This document shows positions 56,177 to 64,000 of a stretch of 64,000 bases of DNA, one piece after another. The position numbers and the translations under genes were made by a program. Position 1 is the stretch's first letter, and the number at the start of each line of letters is the position of its first letter. The notes below the pieces were generated by a model, which had not been told where the DNA came from, ran no database searches, and saw only the letters and a list, made by a program, of their open reading frames with translations. The stretch lies in NCBI GenBank assembly GCA_004294225.1, contig REBA01000023.1, positions 22,658 to 86,657 of the forward strand, in the 5' to 3' direction. This DNA comes from Cytophagales bacterium. Its GTDB lineage: Bacteria; Bacteroidota; Bacteroidia; Cytophagales; Cytophagaceae.

Positions 56177-57214
56177 TTAAAAGAGGGTAATTTTCTTAGT
56201 AAGAGAACTAATATTTGAATTCAACTTTATAATAATCATCGCCCCTTCAGTAGCCAACAACTCATTTTTATTGACATAAAAATTGTCGTTAGTAAGTTTA
56301 TTTTCATATATTTTTTGTCCGTTAGATTTAAAGATAGAAACTATTGCATCTTTGGGTCCTTTGAAACATAGCTGTTCTCCTATTAATTGAATCGACTCTG
56401 TTCCATTAATGTCTGAATTAACTATATTATTTATATTATCTTTTCTTAAGATAACAAGTGAATTAGAAATTATTATTTTTGAATTAGCTTGAGTAACTTC
56501 AGTAAGTCTTTCTTTAAAGATAGTTATCGTTGGATAATCTTCATCTATACCTACATATTGATATTCTTCAAGTCTAACTATATTCTTCCTTCTAACAGCT
56601 GGATTAATATATTTAGCAGAGTCTACATAATTTCTAACAATTTTAATTCTGTTTACTTTCTTTTCTTTGTTATCTAACTTTAGTGTTCCATAACCATCCA
56701 GAATTAATGAATCTTTTCCACTTCTAAATAACTTAACAGGCAATCCAGAATTAGTAAAACTAGCCTCACCTTTGGTATTATCTAACTGAAGTATATTGTA
56801 CTTTAAAGGCAAACTTATAGACTCGGGATCTGAATAAACCATATCTCCTACAGAGCCTTCATAAAGCATAGTTCTCCCCAAAATCTGATGTAAAGAATTA
56901 GATGTTTTATACCAAACATAATCAAAGCTAGGATTGGTTGAGAAAACAGTTGCGGTAGGAAAAGCAGAAGGATCAGGGTTATTCGCAGCTCCATCAAAAG
57001 TTAATTTACCTAAAGAAGAAACCAAAGGAACATCATTAAAATCATAAATTTGGTTCACACCACTACTGCCTGTAGTATGTAAATAGTTTGTATTGTTATA
57101 AACAAAATAAGTGCTTCCAACTTTAGGATTAAAAGTAGAACTGATATTCTGAGCAAATAGAAGAGGAGATTGAATCAACAAACTACCTAATAAAGCAATT
57201 GATATTCTTTTCAT
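56177..57214 (-). CDS. Exported protein with T9SS-like C-terminus
   Basis: A 345-residue secreted protein with signal peptide MKRISIALLGSLLIQSPLLF and then AQ. The middle is beta-rich with no family I recognise (GSTYFVYNNTNYLHTTGSSG, NPSFDYVWYKTSNSLHQILG). The last 75 residues (from NGTESIQLIG to KKITLF) follow the rhythm of a T9SS sorting domain, with a short FKSNGQKIYENKL strand pair and a basic end, but the PNP motif normally seen at the start of type A domains is missing. Surface location is therefore likely but not certain. It is a separate unit from the split protein upstream, with a terminator between them. Confidence 0.65.
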   Translation of the reverse strand: MKRISIALLGSLLIQSPLLFAQNISSTFNPKVGSTYFVYNNTNYLHTTGSSGVNQIYDFNDVPLVSSLGKLTFDGAANNPDPSAFPTATVFSTNPSFDYVWYKTSNSLHQILGRTMLYEGSVGDMVYSDPESISLPLKYNILQLDNTKGEASFTNSGLPVKLFRSGKDSLILDGYGTLKLDNKEKKVNRIKIVRNYVDSAKYINPAVRRKNIVRLEEYQYVGIDEDYPTITIFKERLTEVTQANSKIIISNSLVILRKDNINNIVNSDINGTESIQLIGEQLCFKGPKDAIVSIFKSNGQKIYENKLTNDNFYVNKNELLATEGAMIIIKLNSNISSLTKKITLF

Positions 57215-57230
57215 TTTGAAATAAATAAAA

Positions 57231-57269
57231 AAGTCAAAAATCTACCCAGTAAGAATAGACTTTTGACTT
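57231..57269 (-). terminator. Intrinsic terminator of the split T9SS gene
   Basis: On the minus strand a 14-bp stem AAGTCAAAAGTCTA / TAGATTTTTGACTT with one G-U pair and a 11-base loop is followed by a T-rich stretch. The G-U pair forms only in the minus-strand transcript, which fits termination of the gene at 57281 upward. Confidence 0.8.
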
Positions 57270-57280
57270 GAGTGAAACAA

Positions 57281-58492
57281 TTATTTAGCAATAACTAATT
57301 TGTCAGAAATTGTTCTTCCTGCATCTGAAATATTAACAAAATAAACACCATTTTCTAAATCAGTTAAGTTCAACAATTGAACTCCATTAGAAACATTTAG
57401 TCTATTAAATACTCTAACCGTTTTACCACTAATATCATTTATTTTCACATCTACAGTTTCTGAAGAATAAGTCCTTACAGCTAAATTTACTAAACCAGCA
57501 GATGGGCTAGGATACAGTGAAATTATATTGTCCATATCTTCGGTAGATTCAAAAACAGAGTTTGGTCCTGTACCATTTACAGTACAGAAAGTTCTATCTA
57601 CCATCTTGGTTAGAGCTTTCCATTTTGGTGAAGATTCCCAACGTGTTTTATTAAAATCTGTTTCTGCAATTCCCCAAGTTCCGTAGCTAGAATGATTACC
57701 TGCTAAAGCGAAGAAACAAAATTCAGCACCTTTTAATTTATTAAACCAAGTGTCTTGAACCAAATATTTTACCACTTCTTCGAATTTGGGATCACGAACA
57801 GCTGAGATTTTATTTTTTATATTTGCAGTTTCAGAAAAATTAGTAGAACCCTCATAAACAGTTAATTTAATTTTCCACTTATCTGCTGTTGCCTTATGTC
57901 CTTCAAAGTCTTGAGTATATCTTCTGTCAATAAAGGGTTTTTGTAGTGCTATCAACTGATCTACAGTTGAAGAAACTCTTCCTTGATCTTCTGCATATCC
58001 AGAAATAGACATACCATGCAACCATTGAGATGGGGGTCCATAAGTATCATTACACCACTGAAAAGCTTTCTCATATTGGTCTTTTTCTACCCATGTCCAG
58101 AAAGCAAATTGAGGAAAAATAGATTTGTTAACACAATCATTGCCATACTCTTTTTGAAAAGCCTTTACCATATCTATGGTCATTCTCATCAATCTTCTTA
58201 CTTGCCAATCTCTACCATTTGCATCCTTAGTTTCCCCTGCTTTTTTCAAGTTAGAACTAGGATTTTTTGCTACTTCATCTTCAGCAGCGGCTGCATTGAA
58301 TTGAAATTGTGGGAAACCAAAATTCCAAACTTCATTAGAAATTTCAAAATAAACTTTCAATCCTGGCTTTAAAGTTTGTTTTAATAACTTCGCAAGACCT
58401 TCCATATAATTAGGCTCAGCATTAATTGGAACATTTATCCACAAATGTTTATTAGACCTATTAGCAATTTTAATAATATGTTCCCATGCCAT
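57281..58492 (-). CDS. C-terminal fragment of the split T9SS protein (barrel and sorting domain)
   Basis: The 403-residue downstream part begins at an internal Met (GMAWEHIIKIANRSNKHLW) and lacks a signal peptide, so on its own it could not be exported. It carries the conserved VYFEISNEVWNFGFPQ motif, in which the Glu of NEVWN resembles the acid/base Glu of clan GH-A glycosidases (inference), and a T9SS type A sorting domain at the end (LYPSPSAGLVNLAVRTYS to DKLVIAK). Automatic gene callers would list it as a separate gene. Confidence 0.7.
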   Translation of the reverse strand: MAWEHIIKIANRSNKHLWINVPINAEPNYMEGLAKLLKQTLKPGLKVYFEISNEVWNFGFPQFQFNAAAAEDEVAKNPSSNLKKAGETKDANGRDWQVRRLMRMTIDMVKAFQKEYGNDCVNKSIFPQFAFWTWVEKDQYEKAFQWCNDTYGPPSQWLHGMSISGYAEDQGRVSSTVDQLIALQKPFIDRRYTQDFEGHKATADKWKIKLTVYEGSTNFSETANIKNKISAVRDPKFEEVVKYLVQDTWFNKLKGAEFCFFALAGNHSSYGTWGIAETDFNKTRWESSPKWKALTKMVDRTFCTVNGTGPNSVFESTEDMDNIISLYPSPSAGLVNLAVRTYSSETVDVKINDISGKTVRVFNRLNVSNGVQLLNLTDLENGVYFVNISDAGRTISDKLVIAK

Positions 58493-58540
58493 TCCTTTAT
58501 CTGTAGTTTGATTAGGTTGTTCAGGTAATACTCTTTCAGA

Positions 58541-58543
58541 TCA
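58541..58543 (-). other. In-frame TGA codon at a conserved Trp position
   Basis: The single stop that splits the T9SS protein. The downstream frame stays open for more than 400 codons with no frameshift. Elsewhere in the window tryptophan is encoded by TGG, and TGA ends only one other gene. Confidence 0.85.
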
Positions 58544-59263
58544 TGCATAAGTTGGGTCTGAGCCAAAAAATTGACCTAATGCAGGAAAATTATTGGTTGC
58601 AGTTAAACCCATTGTCCTTAAAATCCCAAATGGACAAATGGCATCAAAATACCCATCCGCTAAAAGCTCTGTAGAATTTTCATCATAACCAGGGCGTATC
58701 ATCTTGACGTTATTTATACCAGTATTAGTAGCACTAGAAGCAGTTCTTTTGGTGTTTGTAAACCTTAAATAACACAAAGATGTACGTTGATTCGCTCTAT
58801 CCCATATCATATTTACATTTACACTAGTTCTGTTAGTAGCAGAATTATAAACTTTATTGGTAAATGTAATTCCAGCACCATCTTCAATTGAAATATCAGC
58901 TTGCCCATCAAAAGAAAGCTTCCAAGTACCTGACATATCGTGATTGTATTTATCTGGGTCTTCTAATTTATCATCCCCTAACCAAGCTGGAAAAGCACGG
59001 TTGTCAAAAAACACTTTCTTGGCATCTTCTAATGGCCATCCATTTTGATCTGCCAAAGCTGTACCACCTGCAATTTTTTCCCAAGCACGCTCTTGCCTTG
59101 CCATATCAATAAACGCAGTACCATCTGCTTGAATTCCCAACATTTCATATGGAACTTGTTGAGAAAAAGACACATGCGATACCGCTATAGACGAACACAA
59201 TAACACAATTTTACAATTATTTAAGATTGTAAAATTAGTTTTTAAGTAATTTTTTAATTTCAT
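58541..59263 (-). CDS. N-terminal fragment of the split T9SS protein
   Basis: The 240-residue upstream part has a signal peptide (NCKIVLLCSSIAVSHVSFSQ) and the first domain of the family (TAFIDMARQERAWEKIAGG, NGWPLEDAKKVFFDNRAFPA, CPFGILRTMGLTATNNFPA), ending at TGA after DPTYA. The frame extends upstream to 59398, but the ATG at 59263 gives a normal signal peptide and clears the neighbouring gene, so it is preferred. Alone it lacks the sorting domain. Confidence 0.7.
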   Translation of the reverse strand: MKLKNYLKTNFTILNNCKIVLLCSSIAVSHVSFSQQVPYEMLGIQADGTAFIDMARQERAWEKIAGGTALADQNGWPLEDAKKVFFDNRAFPAWLGDDKLEDPDKYNHDMSGTWKLSFDGQADISIEDGAGITFTNKVYNSATNRTSVNVNMIWDRANQRTSLCYLRFTNTKRTASSATNTGINNVKMIRPGYDENSTELLADGYFDAICPFGILRTMGLTATNNFPALGQFFGSDPTYA

Positions 59264-59345
59264 AAAACAATAATTTAGGTTTAATTTAAATATCAATAAT
59301 AAATTTATAAAATAAATACTAAAAACAATAGTAATATTTATATTT

Positions 59346-59726
59346 CTATTCAAAATAAAAATCTGCCAACTCAGCAAAATACACTTCGTTCCAACCACTT
59401 ATTATATTCTCATAATCTTGATCAGGAATGTTGGTATGTCTAAGCTCAACAGAACTGCCTTTTTTATGCTCATGAATAATGATGGTAACAATTGATTCTT
59501 CTTTTTGCTCCCCAAAATACCACTGTTGAACTATTTTCTTGTCTTGCTCAAATAGTAAATTTTTACCAACGATACTTCCAGACCAAAGACTGAATTCAGA
59601 ATTAGGTTCGATACTCATTTCAGCGTCTTCACCAGTCCACAGACGAATAGTATGTTGGTTTGTGAGGGCAGCATATACCATTTGAGGTTCAGCGTTGATA
59701 GTATAATATTTTTTAAATTCTTTCAT
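59346..59726 (-). CDS. SRPBCC (Aha1-like) domain protein
   Basis: A 126-residue START-superfamily protein of the AHSA1 branch: a small cavity-forming alpha/beta fold. Seen are FKKYYTINAEPQMVYAALTN at the start, LWTGEDAEMSIEPNSEFSLW, KIVQQWYFGEQKEESIVTI and GWNEVYFAELADFYFE at the end. The ligand is unknown. The frame extends 40 codons upstream, but the ATG at 59726 matches the normal start of the family. It is a cytoplasmic protein divergent from the methyltransferase gene. Confidence 0.85.
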   Translation of the reverse strand: MKEFKKYYTINAEPQMVYAALTNQHTIRLWTGEDAEMSIEPNSEFSLWSGSIVGKNLLFEQDKKIVQQWYFGEQKEESIVTIIIHEHKKGSSVELRHTNIPDQDYENIISGWNEVYFAELADFYFE

Positions 59727-59845
59727 TTGATAATATTTGATTTTTCGAGGTAATTTATTTGTTAATTTGCATATAGTTTGAATAGGTTTCAATATAATAC
59801 TTAATGTTGAAACCAGTAAAAAATAAAAATCAATTTGATTCCCCA

Positions 59846-60613
59846 ATGAAGCATATCATAAGTTTTATTATTCGAAAAATCCCAAGAAAATATTTGCAAT
59901 TAATCAGCCCAATAGCACTGCGTTTGTTGGCTTTATTCTATGCAGGTGATAAAGTTCAATGCCCTATCAGTGGAAAGAAGTATAGAATGTTTCTTCCATA
60001 CGGACGTAACCCAGCTCGACCAAATGCTTTATGTCCAGACTCATTATCTCTGGAGAGACACAGATTGATGTGGTTGTACCTCAAAGAAAAAACCAGTTTT
60101 TTCTCCGCAAAACTAAAGGTGCTGCATATTGCCCCTGAACATTGCTTTATCAAAAGATTTGAATCAATGCAAAATTTAGAATACCTCACTGCTGATATTG
60201 AATCGCCACTTGCAAAAATTAAGATGGACGTTCATTCCATTCCTTTTGAAGAAGGAACTTTTGATGTTGCATTCTGCAACCATGTCATGGAACATGTAGA
60301 AAACGATATAAAAGCAATGAGCGAAATTTTCAGGGTGCTCAAATCAGGTGGTTGGGCTATTATTCAATCCCCAATTAATCCCCTAAGGGCCGAAACTTAT
60401 GAAGATTTAACACTCAAAACACCCGAAGATAGAGAACGTGTTTTTGGACAAAACGACCACGTAAGAGATTATGGACTAGATTACGGAAAGAGATTAGCCC
60501 TTGCTGGATTTGAGGTGATAGAAGATAAATTCGTAATGGAACTTCCTAAAGAAATAGTAGAAAGATATGCTTTGCCTGCCACTGAAATAATTTACCTTTG
60601 CAAGAAAAATTAA
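59846..60613 (+). CDS. SAM-dependent methyltransferase (class I)
   Basis: A Methyltransf_11-type enzyme (255 residues from the chosen ATG; 14 more if the upstream ATG at 59804 is used). A basic N-terminal stretch (FIIRKIPRKYLQLISPIALR) and a two-Cys segment CPISGKKYRMFLPYGRNPAR precede the Rossmann domain, with VLHIAPEHCF as motif I, FDVAFCNHVMEHV as motif IV and RVLKSGGWAIIQSPIN as post-motif. The basic hydrophobic start suggests membrane contact. The substrate is unknown. Confidence 0.85.
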   Translation: MKHIISFIIRKIPRKYLQLISPIALRLLALFYAGDKVQCPISGKKYRMFLPYGRNPARPNALCPDSLSLERHRLMWLYLKEKTSFFSAKLKVLHIAPEHCFIKRFESMQNLEYLTADIESPLAKIKMDVHSIPFEEGTFDVAFCNHVMEHVENDIKAMSEIFRVLKSGGWAIIQSPINPLRAETYEDLTLKTPEDRERVFGQNDHVRDYGLDYGKRLALAGFEVIEDKFVMELPKEIVERYALPATEIIYLCKKN

Positions 60614-60625
60614 ACTGTTTATAAT

Positions 60626-60660
60626 CTGGTATTCAATTTAAAAATTAAATTGAATACCAG
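60626..60660. terminator. 15-bp perfect inverted repeat at the end of convergent genes
   Basis: CTGGTATTCAATTTA and its exact complement with a 5-base loop. It lies between the methyltransferase and the large exported-protein gene and overlaps the last seven codons and stop of the latter. A T run is missing, so it may act as an RNA-stabilising hairpin or a weak terminator. Confidence 0.6.
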
Positions 60661-62818
60661 GGCCAAAAACAATAAACCATCTGTTAGATTGAATAAAATA
60701 TCCCCCACCTGCATAGATAGGAAAAGAAAACCTACTGGTCCGCAAAGGGGAAAGCGAACCCAATATTACCAAACCTAAATCTCTTTGAGCTTGATTTGCA
60801 TTAAAAATATCTAAGGCGATAAGCCCCGCTCCTATTTTATAAGGCTTGAGCTTACCAATCTTGTGCCTATCATAAAAACTAAATTGAGCTAAAAAAGCTG
60901 TGCTGATACCAGAAAATCTACCAATTCCATTTTCTCCAAAACGCTTAACTAATAAGCCAGTAGGAAAAGAAACCTGCATGTCTAGTAACACATATTTTTC
61001 TTTGATAATAACAACTTTACGAGAATAAACAGGCTCAGCGTATTTAGCTTCATTGTGTTTAAAAGTGATTTCAATGGTGGACCAACCATCTAAATTAAAA
61101 GTCTTATGAATTAAGTATTGATTCAAACTCAGCGCAATTTTTTGACAATCTTTTAAATCATAAAATGAATATCGAGGTGAATTTTCTCCAGGGCAAATAG
61201 TAATGTTATCAATTTTTTGAAATTCAATCAAATCTTTACGTTCATTGAACATTTTGATATCTATAGAAATCACTTGCTTCCCATAAATTTTAGTTGCTTG
61301 ATCTATCTTTTTAGCATCAAAAGAAATTGTAATATCCTCAATTACATCTCTGAACAAAACTGGCTTCAGAAAATCATCATTAGAAACAGGAACTTTATTC
61401 TTGCCGTCATAGCTTAATAATAAAAAATCAAAATCCCTAGGTCTTTGGTATTCTTTTACTTGCAACTCATAGCCTATAAACTCTTTATTCATCAAAATAG
61501 CAATTTTTCTTTTATTTACTTCAATAGGAATTTTAATGTTAAAAAACATCACATTATCAGTTCTTCTGGACGAATCAAGCTGATATTTATTTCCCAAATC
61601 AAAAATCACTTCTGCCCTAGACAATCCGTTTCCTTCTATTTTAACTTCTATACTTTCTCCAGGGCTTACTGATAGGTTATTTTGCCAATCTTGAGCTCCT
61701 TCCTTTAGAATAGCTACCCGCTCAATTTTTGGACGTTGAAGAATATCAAAATTAGTCATAAACTTTGTCTGATCTCCATCTTTTACATATAGATACCCAT
61801 CATTCATTCTGTGCAATGAATACGTTTTCAGCCAACACAGAATTTTATTGTTATTACCCACTTGAGCTACAGTAAACAATTCTGCGATTAACTTACCTCC
61901 TGCCTCTTGTTGGTTCTCAATTCTATAAGTACGTTTCATAGATAAAGCCCTAGAAAAATCAAGTTGAACTTCATTGTTTTTACTAAATGATGGATCCAAA
62001 AAGAAATCTGTGTATTCAAACTTTAAAAAATTTATTCTACTCGGCCGCACTTTTATAGGTACTTTTATAGTAGGTAAATCGTAGGTAAGTTGATTTAAAT
62101 CATTTAGATAAGGTCTTACTGTTTTGAACTTTAATTTTAAGAGTTCTTCTCCTGTACTTTTTGGATGAAAATAGATTCTCAAACTATTGGCTACCAAATT
62201 AATTTTGTAATCCACTAAATTATTAGTAACCCACTCTTTCTCATCTATACGGACATTGGCAGCGTTACTCACACTAAGGTCTATATATTTGTCTTCATTG
62301 ACAAACAATTCTTGCTCTTCTACAAAGCCATTGATTTTAGTATCAAAGTATGGGAATAATTTAATCTCTTCTACGGACTCTCTTCCATCAATATCTTTTG
62401 CCCAAACTAAAATTCTAATCAATTTGGTTGAAGACAAATCTTTAAACTTTATTTTTCCCCTAAAATATTCATTTCTTAGAAGCAGAAAAGTATCTGTTAC
62501 ATAAAAGTCGTTAGAAGGAAGTATATTGATTATCTTTAAATGATTGATTTGCTCTGGTATAAAAGTAATTTCACATTCTTCAGACACACTTGTAACTTCA
62601 AAAAACAAATACCTATCATTCAAATAAGTAGCGGAGTTTTTTGACTGAGAGTACTTATTAGTATCTACTTGTATAACAACTTCTCTAAACAAATCCTTAC
62701 TAATGACTCTTTGATTGATAAAAATCAATACCAAAAATAAACCAAGACTTAATAAATTCCTCCAATAAAAAAAGAAGGAGAAACTAGAGATTCTCAAAAT
62801 TCGCATAAATGTTTTCAA
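60638..62818 (-). CDS. Large exported protein of unknown function
   Basis: A 726-residue protein with a hydrophobic N-terminal segment (NLLSLGLFLVLIFINQRVIS), probably an uncleaved anchor or signal. The body is a chain of beta-sandwich-like units of about 80-100 residues (IKVPIKVRPSRINFLKFEY, LSVSPGESIEVKIEGNGLSR, a PKD/Ig-like rhythm). The last 110 residues are shorter amphipathic strands (LVKRFGENGIGRFSGISTAF, GAGLIALDIF, GGGYFIQSNRWFIVFGPG) ending in Phe, like an outer-membrane strand set. I recognise no named family. Start codons at 62818 and 62806 are both possible. Confidence 0.65.
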   Translation of the reverse strand: MKTFMRILRISSFSFFFYWRNLLSLGLFLVLIFINQRVISKDLFREVVIQVDTNKYSQSKNSATYLNDRYLFFEVTSVSEECEITFIPEQINHLKIINILPSNDFYVTDTFLLLRNEYFRGKIKFKDLSSTKLIRILVWAKDIDGRESVEEIKLFPYFDTKINGFVEEQELFVNEDKYIDLSVSNAANVRIDEKEWVTNNLVDYKINLVANSLRIYFHPKSTGEELLKLKFKTVRPYLNDLNQLTYDLPTIKVPIKVRPSRINFLKFEYTDFFLDPSFSKNNEVQLDFSRALSMKRTYRIENQQEAGGKLIAELFTVAQVGNNNKILCWLKTYSLHRMNDGYLYVKDGDQTKFMTNFDILQRPKIERVAILKEGAQDWQNNLSVSPGESIEVKIEGNGLSRAEVIFDLGNKYQLDSSRRTDNVMFFNIKIPIEVNKRKIAILMNKEFIGYELQVKEYQRPRDFDFLLLSYDGKNKVPVSNDDFLKPVLFRDVIEDITISFDAKKIDQATKIYGKQVISIDIKMFNERKDLIEFQKIDNITICPGENSPRYSFYDLKDCQKIALSLNQYLIHKTFNLDGWSTIEITFKHNEAKYAEPVYSRKVVIIKEKYVLLDMQVSFPTGLLVKRFGENGIGRFSGISTAFLAQFSFYDRHKIGKLKPYKIGAGLIALDIFNANQAQRDLGLVILGSLSPLRTSRFSFPIYAGGGYFIQSNRWFIVFGPGIQFNF

Positions 62819-62882
62819 AAATATTACTCAAAAATAAAGTATTTTGCTTTACGAATTCTAATCTTATTATTTTATCTATTCT

Positions 62883-63551
62883 ATGAATCTGAACTCTTCT
62901 TTACAATTTCTTTCAAAACTAAAAGATAACAACAATAAAGATTGGTTTGATGCCAACCGTAAGACTTATGACGAAATCAAATCAGATTGGATAAAATTTA
63001 TTGAAAAGCTTATAATTAAAACTAGCAAAATAGATATAAACTTAGGCAATTTGGAGGCTAAAGATTGTATGTTTAGAATAAATAGAGATGTTAGGTTCTC
63101 TCCCAATAAAGCCCCGTACAAATCAAACATTGCTATATCTATTACAAAAGGAGGCAAAAAATCTATTTATGCTGGTTGCTATTTGCATATTGAACCTGAC
63201 AATAAATCATTTATTGCTGGAGGATTGTATCTTCCAGAGAAAGAAATTCTTCAAAAAATAAGAACAGAAATTGATTATAAACCAGAATTATTTGATAAAA
63301 TTATTTCTGAGAAAAACTTTATCAAATACTTTGAATCGCTAACTGGAGATAAACTGAGCAAAGCACCAAAAGGATTTGACCCATATGCTCCCCACATAGA
63401 ATTGTTAAAACAAAAAAGTTTTTTAGGTTGGCACAAATTGAGCGATAAAAAAATTCTAGAAATAAATCTTGAAGAATATTTTTTAGATGTTTATAAGACA
63501 CTTATGCCACTCAACGAGTACCTAAATAAAGCTATTGATTTTAAGGATTAG
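62883..63551 (+). CDS. DUF2461 (TIGR02453) family protein
   Basis: A 222-residue cytoplasmic protein of the TIGR02453/DUF2461 family. The family marks are FLSKLKDNNNKDWFDANRK at the start, MFRINRDVRFSPNKAPYKSN in the middle (conserved Arg, Asp, Lys) and AGGLYLPEKEILQKIR. The biochemical role of the family is not known. It ends 9 bases before the convergent gene at the right edge. Confidence 0.9.
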   Translation: MNLNSSLQFLSKLKDNNNKDWFDANRKTYDEIKSDWIKFIEKLIIKTSKIDINLGNLEAKDCMFRINRDVRFSPNKAPYKSNIAISITKGGKKSIYAGCYLHIEPDNKSFIAGGLYLPEKEILQKIRTEIDYKPELFDKIISEKNFIKYFESLTGDKLSKAPKGFDPYAPHIELLKQKSFLGWHKLSDKKILEINLEEYFLDVYKTLMPLNEYLNKAIDFKD

Positions 63552-63560
63552 TCAAAAGAA

Positions 63561-63968
63561 TCAATCACAAGTATCGCAGGTTGCAAAGTCTTTTGTCAAA
63601 AACACATTTTGTTTGCTTTCAGATATTGCAGTACCCATATTGCTTAATATACTTCCGTCTTTAGAATCAATAACTAGACGAATACACAAGATTGAAGATG
63701 GTGCATTAGGACTTGCAGTATGCTTCTCATAAGGCAATGAAACTAAATAAGCAGATTCTGCATCTGAATTTTCCACTGCCTCGTTGATTTTTTTTGCGTC
63801 GGCGAAAGTAAATTTATACCTATAATTATTCTTTATTTCTTCCATAGAAGCATTGTTAGACATCAATTTATTATCTAATAATAATGTTTTTGTTTTCAAA
63901 GCAGTACAAGTAACCCCGAATGTTTTGGCATAAGAAGAAGCACTCATTTTTATATTTTTTTCAATCAT
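63561..63968 (-). CDS. Unrecognised protein with C-terminal Cys pair
   Basis: A 135-residue protein of which I recognise no family. Two starts are possible, MIEKNIKMSASS or MSASSYAKTF seven residues later. There is no signal peptide. The C-terminus FATCDTCD holds a CxxC motif that could bind metal or form a disulfide, and two further Cys lie inside. It is the only gene in the window that ends with TGA. It begins 32 bases from the right edge, so its promoter and neighbours are not visible. Confidence 0.6.
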   Translation of the reverse strand: MIEKNIKMSASSYAKTFGVTCTALKTKTLLLDNKLMSNNASMEEIKNNYRYKFTFADAKKINEAVENSDAESAYLVSLPYEKHTASPNAPSSILCIRLVIDSKDGSILSNMGTAISESKQNVFLTKDFATCDTCD

Positions 63969-64000
63969 GTATTCAATATTTCTTTGAATAAATTGTACCC

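Larger units (their letters stand above)
57281..59263 (-). pseudogene. Secreted TIM-barrel-like T9SS protein interrupted by an in-frame TGA
   Basis: Both halves lie in one frame, separated only by TGA at 58543-58541. Reading through gives DPTYA-stop-SERVLPEQPNQTT and then DKGMAWEHIIKIANRS, a smooth continuation. The whole would be a 660-residue secreted protein: signal peptide (MKLKNYLKTNF onward), an N-terminal part of a TIM-barrel/glycoside-hydrolase-like family, the barrel part with KVYFEISNEVWNFGFPQFQF, and a type A T9SS sorting domain. In relatives I know of this family the residue before SER/ADR is Trp (W-A/S-x-R), so a TGG to TGA change explains the stop. It may be a recent pseudogene, a sequencing error or a read-through site. 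Confidence 0.75.

Noticed and set aside
58541..58543. TGA read as selenocysteine or the use of genetic code 4
   Set aside because: The position is Trp in relatives, not Cys/Sec, and no SECIS-like hairpin was apparent downstream. Other genes in the window use TGG for Trp and have no internal TGA, so a code change is not supported.
59264..59398. Upstream extension of the split T9SS protein (45 more codons)
   Set aside because: It would place a non-signal hydrophobic stretch before a normal signal peptide and overlap the neighbouring SRPBCC gene.
1..64000. CRISPR array, toxin-antitoxin pair, phage or defence island
   Set aside because: No regularly spaced repeats, nuclease, reverse transcriptase, integrase or phage structural genes were recognised anywhere in the window.

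Overview
The window is AT-rich chromosomal DNA (about one third G+C by eye) from a free-living, aerobic, gliding-type member of the Bacteroidota. Five independent signs agree on this: promoters of the TTTG-N17..20-TAnnTTTG form, a fused MurF-alanine racemase, a complete alternative complex III (act) operon, secreted proteins with C-terminal type IX secretion (T9SS) sorting domains, and a tmRNA with a Bacteroidota-like tag (GENSYAMAA). I cannot place it below phylum with confidence. Genes are densely packed, there are no CRISPR arrays, and I see no prophage or defence island. The only mobile-element relative is one single-copy IS200/REP-type Y1 transposase gene.

Layout. 1-8.2 kb: 3' end of ilvA, murF-alr, tmRNA and tRNA-Cys (one shared promoter), rpsA, and an Omp85/TamA-like outer-membrane lipoprotein. 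8.2-12.2 kb: an RNA 2'-O-methyltransferase, a small lipoprotein and a four-gene nuoABCD operon without the remaining complex I genes. 12.2-18.3 kb: a lipoprotein/beta-barrel pair of unknown function, the Y1 transposase relative, a radical SAM/SPASM protein and a T9SS cargo protein with a CBM9-like domain. 18.5-21.1 kb: a 42-residue Cys-rich membrane peptide, a DUF3127 protein with an SSB-like acidic tail, an FKBP prolyl isomerase and a Wzx-like flippase. 21.3-27.4 kb: asparagine synthetase, a TPR protein, fabG and a vWA membrane protein.

27.4-44.0 kb is the centrepiece: about 16.6 kb on one strand, reading actABCDEF, ctaC (subunit II), ctaD (subunit I), ctaA, ctaB, two subunit III genes, subunit IV, sco, DUF420 and a small CxxC membrane protein. 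It encodes quinol oxidation by alternative complex III, electron transfer through haem c, and oxygen reduction by an A-type haem-copper oxidase, plus haem A synthesis and CuA assembly. A consensus promoter lies just upstream of actA.

44.2-56.1 kb: a FucP-type sugar transporter, murB, sucD, purB, tRNA-Pro, a DPP7-type S46 peptidase, and a valS-ompA-hemF run. 56.2-64 kb: T9SS-type exported proteins, one of them split by an in-frame TGA at a position where the family has Trp, a Hsp90-activator-like START protein, a SAM methyltransferase, a large exported protein of unknown function, a DUF2461 protein and an unrecognised protein at the right edge.

I found no convincing undescribed multi-gene system. 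The best leads are the in-frame TGA in the split T9SS protein, the small CxxC protein closing the respiratory operon, the lipoprotein/barrel pair at 12.3-15.6 kb, and the SSB-like tail on the DUF3127 protein.
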